Shown one piece after another: positions 6,002 through 12,731 of a stretch of 12,731 bases of DNA. Every line of letters begins with the position of its first letter. The stretch's first letter is position 1. Source of the DNA: Gammaproteobacteria bacterium (GTDB lineage: Bacteria > Pseudomonadota > Gammaproteobacteria > Steroidobacterales > JACDCP01). The translations under genes and the position numbers were made by a program. The stretch covers positions 1 to 12,731 of the forward strand of contig JACDCP010000056.1 of the NCBI GenBank assembly GCA_013817465.1, in the 5' to 3' direction. Below the pieces are notes generated by a model, which saw only the letters and a list, made by a program, of their open reading frames with translations, was not told where the DNA came from and made no database searches.

Positions 6002-6848
6002 GTGCAATGCTCCGGGATCATTCCGCTGAGACGGTTCATGCTCCGGCCGAAGAAAAAGCGCTGGCAGGCGATGACCTCCGGCAAGCTGCGCATCGATATC
6101 CACAAGCGCTCGAGGCGCCGCGATGGCGCCTGGCAGGGAACCCGGCCCGGCGACGGTGCGGATGACAGAGAACGGCAGCCGGAAGGTGCTTCCGCTGTCG
6201 TTGAGGACACGGAAGAAGGCAGCGCGCGCGATGAGCCGCAGAAACAGTTCTTCGAATACGCCGGGCCGCTGTTCAGCGCACAGATCGCGCCCGCATCGAG
6301 CGTGCTCGCGGTCGACAGATCATGCACCCCTGAGGGTCATCGCCCGCGATCGTTCGCGCCGGCTGGTCGAGCACAATCTCCGTTTCGCCTGGCGAATGGT
6401 CGACGGGGCAGGGCGACTCGAGGGCGACGACCGCGAGATCGTGACCTTTCATGCGCCCGAGGAGCCGGGGCTCGCGCGCCTCGAGGTGACCGTGACGCAG
6501 GGCGACGTGAGTGTGAGCGCCGAGGCGATGATTACGGTCACTGATTCGCTGCTCCCGGAAGCGAAAGACAAGTCGGCGAAGGAGCACGGCCTGCCGGGCT
6601 ACACCTTCAAGCGCGCGCCCGGCGAGCTCTGGCGTTCGCGCTACGACGCCGGGCAAAACCTCATCGTCATCAACAACGGCAATCGCGACTTCGTATATGC
6701 CTCACGCAATCGCGCACTCAAGTTGCGCTATATCTGCCGGCTGTTCGCAAAGGAAATGGTGTGCCGGAATTTTCCCGGCCAGCCGAGAGATCAGCTCCTC
6801 GAGCGCATGATCGAGCTGTCGACGTATACCGAGGAGCACCTGCGGTAG
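6002..6848 (+). pseudogene. Frameshifted 3' remnant of a large protein
   Basis: Two overlapping frames together look like the C-terminal third of one protein. Frame 1 (from GTG 6002; plausible homology from about 6038) gives PKKKRWQAMTSGKLRIDIH, a charged linker, then FFEYAGPLFSAQIAPASSVL. Around 6313-6335 the sense moves by +1 into PLRVIARDRSRRLVEHNL, an Ig-like beta region (EPGLARLEVTVTQGDVSVS, MITVTDSLLPE), and a conserved-looking end with NLIVINNGNRDFVYASRN and LLERMIELSTYTEEHL, stopping at 6848. The N-terminal part is missing: the first frame is closed by a stop at 5990, and vapC ends at 5997. I have a weak memory of such tails in large HSP90-like ATP-binding proteins, but no ATPase motif is present here, so this remains a guess. 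It could alternatively be two small genes. Confidence 0.5.
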
Positions 6849-6884
6849 GGAATGCCGGTTCTCGATCCGCTGCTGACGGGACGG

Positions 6885-6939
6885 GTCTCACAGGCAGGGC
6901 GATGTCGTCATATTGAGGCTGCCGCCCGGCTGGTGAGAC
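6885..6939. repeat. Long imperfect inverted repeat
   Basis: Two 17-base arms (6885-6901, beginning GTCTCAC; 6923-6939, ending GTGAGAC) are complementary at 14 of 17 positions around a 21-nt loop. It lies between the gene remnant and the efflux operon. It could be a terminator-like hairpin (no T-run), a regulatory hairpin, or the trace of a small mobile repeat. Confidence 0.45.
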
Positions 6940-6955
6940 TCGTTCCGCCACGCTG

Positions 6956-6969
6956 ATTCCCGCGGGAAT
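6956..6969 (+). promoter_or_regulatory. Palindrome in the efflux operon leader, candidate operator
   Basis: ATTCCCGCGGGAAT is a perfect 14-bp palindrome 42 bases before the adaptor start. A weak -10-like TATGCT follows at 6977-6982 and a weak CTGATT lies at 6953-6958, so a repressor bound here would cover the promoter. RND pumps are usually controlled by TetR- or MarR-type regulators that bind such sites; no regulator gene is in the window. Confidence 0.4.
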
Positions 6970-7011
6970 TATCGGTTATGCTGGCGGTCTGTCCCGGTTC
7001 CCGGGTGGACC

Positions 7012-8097
7012 ATGCGAAGGATCGTTTTCATCGTTCTGGCCGTGCTCGCCTCCGGCGTCTCGGCCCAGGAAGACCCGCCACCGTCGGTCATCGTTGCCGA
7101 GGCCGAGCGCAAGCAGGTCGTCGACCGCATCGAGGCACTCGGCACGCTGCGCGCCAATGAATCCGTCACGCTGACGGCGAACGTCACCGAGGCGGTCACC
7201 GCCATCCACTTCGACGACGGCGACCGCGTCGCGAAAGGCGACGTGCTCGTGGAGATGACGAGCGCCGAGGAGCACGCGCTGCTTGCGGAGGCGCAGGCGA
7301 CGGTCGAGGAGGCGAAGAGCCAGTTCGACCGCAACGTGAAGCTCTCGCAGCAGGACAGCGTCTCGGAATCTGTGCTCGATACGGCGCGCCGCGAGTGGGA
7401 GACGGCCAAGGCGCGGCTCGTGGCGATCCAGTCGCAGCTCGACGACCGGCTGATCAATGCGCCCTTCAGCGGCCTCGTGGGCCTGCGCGACATCAGTCCC
7501 GGCGCGCTGGTGCAGCCGGGCGATGTCATCACGACGCTGGACGACGACAGCGTGATGAAGCTCGACTTCTCCGTGCCGGCCACTTTCCTGTCGGCGCTTC
7601 GGGCCGGGGTCGAGATCGTGGCTACGTCGGATGCTTTCGGCGACGAGGAGTTCAAAGGCGAGGTGAGCGCTATCGACAGCCGTATTGACCCGATCACGCG
7701 CACCGTGCAGGTGCGCGCGATGGTGCCGAATCCGGATGGCCTGCTGCGGCCGGGCCTGCTGATGCAGGTGGATCTTCTGAACAATCCTCGGCAGGCGGTG
7801 GTGATCCCCGAGGAGGCGCTGGTGCCGCTCGGCGAGCAGCAGTTCGTGCTGGTCGTGGACCGTGCCGACGGCAACCTGGTCGAGCGGCGCGAGGTTCGAA
7901 TCGGTCGGCGCATGCCCGGCGAGGTCGAGATCATCGCAGGCCTCGAGGCCGGCGAGGCCATCATTACGCACGGCACGGCGAAAGCGCGCGCCGGCCAGAC
8001 GGTACAAATCCAGGCCGTCGACGACGGTACGCAACGCCTGAGCGAGATGATCGACGGCCAGTCGGCCGCTGACGCTCCCGTCCGCAGCGGGCCATGA
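7012..8097 (+). CDS. RND efflux periplasmic adaptor (membrane fusion protein)
   Basis: A 361-aa HlyD/AcrA-type adaptor linking the inner-membrane pump to an outer-membrane channel. The signal peptide (MRRIVFIVLAVLASGVSA) has no lipobox Cys, so unlike AcrA it is probably not a lipoprotein. Next come the first lipoyl half (about residues 45-83, FDDGDRVAKGDVLVEM), a short alpha-helical hairpin (84-145), the second lipoyl half (NAPFSGLVGLRDISPGALVQPGD), a beta-barrel (VMKLDFSVPATFL, RIDPITRTVQVRAMV, LLRPGLLMQVDL), and a C-terminal membrane-proximal domain. The short hairpin points to the MexH/MuxA-like small adaptor group. The start codon has only a weak GGGTGG ahead of it. Its TGA overlaps the pump ATG (8094-8097), so the two are coupled. 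The substrate is unknown. Confidence 0.95.
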   Translation: MRRIVFIVLAVLASGVSAQEDPPPSVIVAEAERKQVVDRIEALGTLRANESVTLTANVTEAVTAIHFDDGDRVAKGDVLVEMTSAEEHALLAEAQATVEEAKSQFDRNVKLSQQDSVSESVLDTARREWETAKARLVAIQSQLDDRLINAPFSGLVGLRDISPGALVQPGDVITTLDDDSVMKLDFSVPATFLSALRAGVEIVATSDAFGDEEFKGEVSAIDSRIDPITRTVQVRAMVPNPDGLLRPGLLMQVDLLNNPRQAVVIPEEALVPLGEQQFVLVVDRADGNLVERREVRIGRRMPGEVEIIAGLEAGEAIITHGTAKARAGQTVQIQAVDDGTQRLSEMIDGQSAADAPVRSGP

Positions 8098-11000
8098 TCC
8101 TCTCCGATATCTCCGTCAGGCGTCCCGTGCTCGCCTCGGTCATGGCGCTGCTGTTGATTGCGTTCGGCCTGCTCGCCTACCAGCGCCTGCCGCTGCGCGA
8201 ATATCCCGACATCGATCCACCGGTGGTTTCCATCGAGACGCAGTATCCCGGGGCGGCCGCCAACGTCGTGGAAAGCCGCATCACCGAGGTCATCGAGGAG
8301 CGCATTTCCGGGCTGGAGGGCATCCGTTTCATCCAGTCGCGCAGCGAGGACGGCGAGTCGCAGATCGATATTGAGTTCAGCATCAATCGCGATGTCGACG
8401 ACGCCGCCAACGACATTCGCGACCGAGTCTCAGGCGTCGTCAATCAGTTGCCCGAGGAGGCCATCGCGCCGGAGATCGAGAAGGTCGACAGCAGTGACGA
8501 CGTGATCATGTGGTTCAACCTCACGGGCGAAGGCATGAGCATGCCCGAGCTGACCGATTACGCGGATCGCTACCTGATCGACCGCTTCTCGGTGCTGGAC
8601 GGCGTGGCGCGCGTCCGCATCGGCGGCGATCAGACGTATGCGATGCGCATCTGGCTGGATCGCAATGCGCTGGCGGCGCGCGGCCTGACCGCGGCGGACG
8701 TCGAGGATGCGTTGCTCGCCGAGAACGTGGAGTTGCCGGCCGGCAGCCTGGAGTCCGAGGCGCGGCAGTTCACGGTTCGCCTGCAGCGCTCGTTCCGCAC
8801 CCCGGAGAGCTTCGCCGGGCTCGTGCTGGCGCAGGGTGAGGACGGCTATCTGGTCCGACTGGGCGACGTTGCGCGCGTCGAACGCGGCGCGGTCGAAAGC
8901 CGCAACATGTTTCGCGGCAACGGCGTGCCGATGGTGGGCATCGGCATCATCAAGCAGTCGACGGCGAATACGCTGGATGTGACGCGCGCCGCCGCGGCGG
9001 AGAGCGAGCGCATCAGAGCGGGGCTGCCCGAGGGCATGCGGCTCGAGCAGAGCTTCGACAGCTCGGTGTTCATCGAAGGCGCCGTCAACGAAGTGTACAA
9101 GACGCTGTTCATCGCCATGCTGCTGGTCGTGTTCGTCATCTATCTTTTTCTCGGCAGCCTGCGGGCGACGCTGGTGCCGGCGGTGACCGTGCCGGTCTCG
9201 CTGACCGCGACGTTTCTCGCGCTGCTGGTCTTCGGCTTCTCGGTCAACCTGTTGACGCTGCTCGCGCTCGTGCTCGCTATCGGTCTCGTCGTCGACGATG
9301 CCATCGTCGTGCTGGAGAACATTCACCGGCGCATGGACGAGCACGGCGAAACGCGGCTCGTGGCCGCGTTCAGGGGCTCCCGCCAGGTGGCGTTCGCGGT
9401 CATCGCCACGACCGTCGTGCTGATTTCAGTGTTCGTGCCGATCGCTTTCATGCAGGGTGAGGTAGGAAGGCTGTTCTCGGAGTTTGCGCTCACCCTGGCC
9501 GCGGCCGTCGCATTCTCGGCCTTCGTCGCGCTGTCGCTCTCGCCGATGATGGCCTCGAAGCTCCTGAAGCCGCCGGCCGAGCGCACGCGCCTGACGCGCG
9601 CGCTCGACAATGCGTTCACGCGGGCGCGCGACGCTTATGTGCGCGCCCTGCAGGGCATGTTCAGGCATCTGTGGCTGGCCGGTCTCGCGTTTCTGGCCAT
9701 CCTGCTCGGCGTCATGTTCCTGCTCCCGTCCATCGAGCGGGAATACGTGCCTGACGAGGATCGCGGCGCGTTTTTCGTCATGGTCGACGGGCCGGAGGGC
9801 GCGACCTACGAGTACATGGAAGCGTACATGGACGAGATCGAGGCGCGCATGATGCCGATGGTCGAAGACGGCGAGATCAGCCGACTGCTGGTGCGCGCGC
9901 CGCGCGCGTTCGGCAACTTCTCGACCTTCAATTCGGGCTTCGTCATCGTCGGGCTCGAGGACTGGGCCGAGCGGCGCCCGGCCGAGGAGATCATGGACGA
10001 TGTCAGCGAACGCCTCGCTGATCTGCCCGGCGTGCGCGCGGCGCCGATCATGCGGCAGGGCTTCGGCGGCGGCCTCGGCAAGCCGGTGCAGCTCGTGCTC
10101 GGCGGCGCGAGCTACGAAGACCTGGCGGAATGGCGCGACACTCTGACGCAGCAGCTCGAGGCGGACAATCCGGGCTTCGAAGACATCGACTGGGATTACA
10201 AGGAAACCAAGCCGCAGATGCGCGTGGTCGTCGATTACGACCGCGCCGCCGATTTGGGCGTGACGGTGTCGAATGTCGGGCGCACGCTCGAGACCATGCT
10301 CGGCTCGCGGCGTGTGACGACCTACATCGATGACGGCGAGGAATATGACGTCATCCTGGAGGGCGAGCGCGACCTGCAGCGAACGCCGACCAGCCTGGAG
10401 AACATTTACGTGCGCTCCGAGCGCAGCGATCAGCTCATACCGCTTGCCAATCTGGTGCGGCTCGAAGACTTCGCCGACTCGCTTACGCTGAACCGCTACA
10501 ACCGCGTGCGGGCGATCACGATGGAGGCGAATCTGGCCGAGGGTTACGCGCTCGGCGAGTCGCTCGACTATCTGGAAGCGCTCGTGCACGAGCACCTGCC
10601 GGACGAGGTGATCATCGACTGGAAGGGCCAGTCGCAGGACTTCAAGGGCGCCGCCGGCTCGGTGCTGTTCGTGTTTGCGCTCGGGATCGTCGTCGTCTTC
10701 CTGGTGCTTGCGGCGCAGTTCGAGAGCTACGTGCACCCGTTCGTGATCATGCTCACCGTGCCGCTGGCGATCGTCGGCGCGCTGCTGGGCTTGTGGCTGA
10801 CCGGGCAGACGCTCAACATCTTCAGCCAGATCGGCCTCGTCATGCTGGTCGGGCTCGCGGCCAAGAACGGCATCCTGATCGTCGAGTTCGCCAATCAACT
10901 GCGCGACCAGGGGCTGGAGTTCGATGAGGCGCTGCTCGAGGCGGCGCGCGTGCGGCTGCGGCCGATCGTCATGACCGGCATCACGACCGCGGCCGGCTCA

Positions 11001-11195
11001 GTGCCGCTGATCGTTTCGTTCGGCGCCGGTGCGGAATCCCGCCGCGTGCTCGGCACGGTGATCCTGACCGGGGTGCTCGCAGCGACCTTCTTCACGCTGT
11101 TCATCGTGCCCGCGGCCTATCACCTGTTCGCGCGACGCACGGGATCGGTCGGCGACGTGAGCCGCCGGCTCGAGGCGGAGCTCGAGCGGGCTTGA
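8094..11195 (+). CDS. RND inner-membrane efflux pump, HAE1 family
   Basis: A 1033-aa proton-driven multidrug-type transporter of full family length (AcrB is 1049). The N-terminus, SDISVRRPVLASVMALLLIA, is TM1. The first periplasmic porter and docking domains are followed by TM2-TM6 with the proton-relay pair Asp401-Asp402 in GLVVDDAIVVLENIHRRM. The second half repeats the layout, with Lys924 in LVGLAAKNGILIVEFAN (TM10) and Thr961 in MTGITTAAGSVPL (TM11), equivalent to AcrB Asp407, Asp408, Lys940 and Thr978. All coupling residues are present, so it should work. Sequence style is closest to the MexW/MuxC/MdtBC-like or VexF-like single-pump members; heavy-metal CusA motifs are absent. No TolC-like gene follows, so the channel is encoded elsewhere. 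Confidence 0.96.
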   Translation: MILSDISVRRPVLASVMALLLIAFGLLAYQRLPLREYPDIDPPVVSIETQYPGAAANVVESRITEVIEERISGLEGIRFIQSRSEDGESQIDIEFSINRDVDDAANDIRDRVSGVVNQLPEEAIAPEIEKVDSSDDVIMWFNLTGEGMSMPELTDYADRYLIDRFSVLDGVARVRIGGDQTYAMRIWLDRNALAARGLTAADVEDALLAENVELPAGSLESEARQFTVRLQRSFRTPESFAGLVLAQGEDGYLVRLGDVARVERGAVESRNMFRGNGVPMVGIGIIKQSTANTLDVTRAAAAESERIRAGLPEGMRLEQSFDSSVFIEGAVNEVYKTLFIAMLLVVFVIYLFLGSLRATLVPAVTVPVSLTATFLALLVFGFSVNLLTLLALVLAIGLVVDDAIVVLENIHRRMDEHGETRLVAAFRGSRQVAFAVIATTVVLISVFVPIAFMQGEVGRLFSEFALTLAAAVAFSAFVALSLSPMMASKLLKPPAERTRLTRALDNAFTRARDAYVRALQGMFRHLWLAGLAFLAILLGVMFLLPSIEREYVPDEDRGAFFVMVDGPEGATYEYMEAYMDEIEARMMPMVEDGEISRLLVRAPRAFGNFSTFNSGFVIVGLEDWAERRPAEEIMDDVSERLADLPGVRAAPIMRQGFGGGLGKPVQLVLGGASYEDLAEWRDTLTQQLEADNPGFEDIDWDYKETKPQMRVVVDYDRAADLGVTVSNVGRTLETMLGSRRVTTYIDDGEEYDVILEGERDLQRTPTSLENIYVRSERSDQLIPLANLVRLEDFADSLTLNRYNRVRAITMEANLAEGYALGESLDYLEALVHEHLPDEVIIDWKGQSQDFKGAAGSVLFVFALGIVVVFLVLAAQFESYVHPFVIMLTVPLAIVGALLGLWLTGQTLNIFSQIGLVMLVGLAAKNGILIVEFANQLRDQGLEFDEALLEAARVRLRPIVMTGITTAAGSVPLIVSFGAGAESRRVLGTVILTGVLAATFFTLFIVPAAYHLFARRTGSVGDVSRRLEAELERA

Positions 11196-11222
11196 CTCCT
11201 CAGCGCGGCGCAGTGGCCCGGA

Positions 11223-11372
11223 TCAAGTGCTGCGGGGTTCCTCGACCCGTGCTTTGAGCTCGGTGATGAGCTTCTTCAAGCGAGCGAGCACGAACTTGTG
11301 ATCCGGCGGCTGCGGGCGCTTCAGACAGCGCAAATGGCTTCGAGCCGCGTTCTGCGACGCTTGCTGTTTCAT
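11223..11372 (-). CDS. Putative small basic protein (49 aa)
   Basis: An ORF convergent with the efflux operon. It has a good ribosome site (GGAGAG, 6 nt before ATG 11372), a Lys/Arg-rich start (MKQQASQNAARSHLRC), and an amphipathic C-terminal helix with leucine spacing (KFVLARLKKLITELKARVEE). No family was recognised. The frame stays open upstream, but the added residues look random and lack a ribosome site, so the short form is preferred. It may be a real small protein or a chance ORF. Confidence 0.45.
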   Translation of the reverse strand: MKQQASQNAARSHLRCLKRPQPPDHKFVLARLKKLITELKARVEEPRST

Positions 11373-11611
11373 GGATAGCTCTCCAGACCTGCAGGACCGG
11401 CTTGCGGCATCAGACGGCTGCACGAAGGTTTGCAACCCATTCTGCCGATCCGGGACCGGTCCGCGAATCGACCGGTTCACAGTTTTCCGGCTGGAAGGAG
11501 GGGTCAGCCGCCCGCTGATCAGCCTTACCCCGCTGGACGGGCTCGCCTGCCGGACGGGCGCGAGTCTTGCATCAGAGCTGCGGCCATCGCCGGGAATCAG
11601 AGCAATTCATC

Positions 11612-12615
11612 ATGGGCAGAAGGGCCACGGCCGGGGAAGCGATCGAAGCCGAAGTCGAGCGGGGGCGTGAGGCTGAGCGTCCGGGCCAAATTCCGTTCCG
11701 CGGCTGGTGGGATATCGTCGTGCGCCTCTGGGAAGAGATCGGCCACGACAATGTCACCCTCGTCTCGGCATTGCCTTCTACGCCCTGCTCGCGCTGTTTC
11801 CGGGCATCGCGGCGGTGGCCGCGATCTATAGCCTGGTGGTCGATGCGGGCGACATTCGAAACCAGTTGAACGCGCTCGAAGGCGTTGTGTCCCCGGCGGC
11901 CCTCGATCTCGTCGGCGAACGGCTGCGCGGGCTCAGCGCGGGCAAGGAGGCGACGCTCAGCGTCGCCTCCTTTGCCGGGCTGGCGCTCGCGCTGTGGAGC
12001 GCCCGCAAGGGCATAAGCGCCCTGTTCGCCACCTGCAACATCGCCTATGAGGAAGTGGAGACGCGCGGTTTCCTGAAGCTCACGTTCCTGACCCTGCTGT
12101 TTACGCTGGGCGCGGTCATCGGCGCCGTGCTCGTCCTGACCGCAGCGTTCCTCATCCCGTTGGCCGTCGCCTGGATGGACCTGCCGGAGCTCGCGCGCAG
12201 GCTGCTGTCCTGGCTTCGCTGGCCGCTTCTCGCCGCAGTCAGCATGCTCGCGCTTGCGGTCATCTATCGTTTTGCACCTGATCGCGCCCGTCCGCGCTGG
12301 GAGTGGGTGAGCTGGGGCGCGTCGATCGCGACCGTGCTCTGGCTGCTGGCCTCAATCGGGTTTACGGCCTACGTCGAGCACACGAAGAGCATTGAGCAGA
12401 CCTACGGCGCGCTCGGCGGCATTGTGATCGTGCTGCTCTGGTTCTATCTGACCGACTTCGCGATCGTGCTCGGCGCGGAAATCAACGCGGAGATGGAGCA
12501 TCAGACACGCCGCGATACGACTACCGGGCCGGCTGAGCCGATGGGCGAGCGGGGCGCGTTCGTCGCCGATACGCTCGGCCCGGGAGCGCAAGGACAAGCG
12601 TTAAGGAAACTCTGA
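11612..12615 (+). pseudogene. YihY/BrkB family membrane protein gene with frameshift
   Basis: The N-terminal frame from ATG 11612 reads a cytoplasmic head (MGRRATAGEAIEAEVERG, then IPFRGWWDIVVRLWEEIG, then HDNVTLVS). The family sequence continues only in another frame, as GIAFYALLALFPGIAAVA. The break is at about 11766-11775 and fits loss of one or four bases (expected ..VSAGIAFYA). The rest is intact: about six membrane segments, ALWSARKGISALF, FAPDRARPRWEWVSWG, YGALGGIVIVLLWFYLTDF, and the signature tail MEHQTRRDTTTGPAEP. These inner-membrane proteins were once misnamed ribonuclease BN; their function is not settled. An ATG at 11707 in the second frame could start a shorter form of 302 codons without the proper N-terminus. 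A true null allele or a sequence error are both possible. Its stop is adjacent to an IS5 element. Confidence 0.85.
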
Positions 12616-12731
12616 TTTATTCGCTTGATCGGCGATAATGGCAGTTCATTGATTTACGCTGCACGGAGATCGGCACGATGCGTCAACAGACTCTCGCTGC
12701 GGGGACTTTTGAAGCCTATCGCAAGCCGACC
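12616..12731 (+). mobile_element. Left end of an IS5-family insertion sequence
   Basis: An IS5-type transposase begins at 12678, and the 62 bases before it are AT-richer than the surrounding DNA, as expected for an IS leader carrying promoter and terminal repeat. The exact left boundary cannot be set without the right terminal repeat; it may start at about 12604-12610 (GGAAACTCTGATTTATTC), inside the last codons of the YihY gene. The element continues past the window. Confidence 0.5.
12678..12731 (+). CDS. IS5-family transposase, first 18 codons
   Basis: The translation MRQQTLAAGTFEAYRKPT matches the typical start of IS5-family DDE transposases (M-R-Q-x-T ... F-E-x-Y-R-K-x-T). GGAG at 12665-12668 lies 9 nt before the ATG. 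The catalytic domain lies beyond the window, so it cannot be judged whether the element is active. Confidence 0.75.
   Translation, partial: MRQQTLAAGTFEAYRKPT

Noticed and set aside
6976..8034. Long minus-strand open frames opposite the adaptor gene
   Set aside because: Low-complexity shadow translations of a clearly real + strand gene in GC-rich DNA.
8430..9344. A 304-codon minus-strand open frame opposite the first half of the pump gene
   Set aside because: Composition is typical of antisense shadow, with no recognisable motif and no plausible start site.
9426..10898. A 490-codon open frame on the minus strand opposite the RND pump gene
   Set aside because: It mirrors the codon pattern of the pump gene, is rich in His, Arg, Gln and Ala without any domain, and has no ribosome site; the pump gene has all its functional residues.
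11755..11785. Programmed ribosomal frameshift in the YihY gene
   Set aside because: No slippery heptamer or strong downstream structure is evident, and this family is not known for recoding.
11707..12615. Treating the second YihY frame as a complete gene starting at ATG 11707
   Set aside because: The residues before GIAFYALL are out of frame with the family head that is encoded just upstream in another frame.

Overview
The window is GC-rich (roughly 60-65 % by eye) and reads like a gammaproteobacterial chromosome. The RND efflux pair, the YihY/BrkB protein, the MBOAT acetylation pair and the tRNA-Ile2 all have a proteobacterial look. I cannot name a genus; affinity to Xanthomonadales, Steroidobacterales or related environmental groups is a guess.

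Left part (1-2.7 kb, + strand). An operon begins outside the window with an MBOAT O-acyltransferase (C-terminal part only). It overlaps an SGNH-hydrolase-like membrane-anchored partner, and a universal stress protein follows 4 nt later. The first two look like a polysaccharide O-acetylation module of the AlgI/AlgJ-AlgX type. A separate gene for a small exported protein follows. A REP-like hairpin then separates it from a convergent small alarmone hydrolase (MESH1-like HD protein).

Middle (3.4-6.85 kb): a toxin-antitoxin and scar zone. In order it holds an orphan HicB C-terminus that has lost its N-terminal domain and has no HicA; a complete higB-higA pair (- strand); a tRNA-Ile2(CAU) with its promoter (- strand); a decayed SWIM zinc-finger gene (- strand); a complete vapB-vapC pair with a near-ideal operator palindrome (+ strand); and a frameshifted 3' remnant of a large protein. 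Two intact modules among three decayed genes suggest repeated insertion and deletion next to the tRNA.

Right part (6.85-12.7 kb, + strand). Long inverted repeats and a palindrome lie upstream of an RND periplasmic adaptor and its HAE1-type inner-membrane pump, which overlap by ATGA. No outer-membrane channel or regulator gene is present. A 49-codon reverse-strand ORF comes next, then a YihY/BrkB membrane protein gene carrying a single frameshift near its start. The window ends in the first 18 codons of an IS5-family transposase inserted directly after the YihY stop.

No CRISPR array, rRNA, phage genes or integrase were seen. The gene-free stretches are all under 300 bases (the largest is about 240, 11373-11611) and hold nothing I recognise beyond the sites listed.
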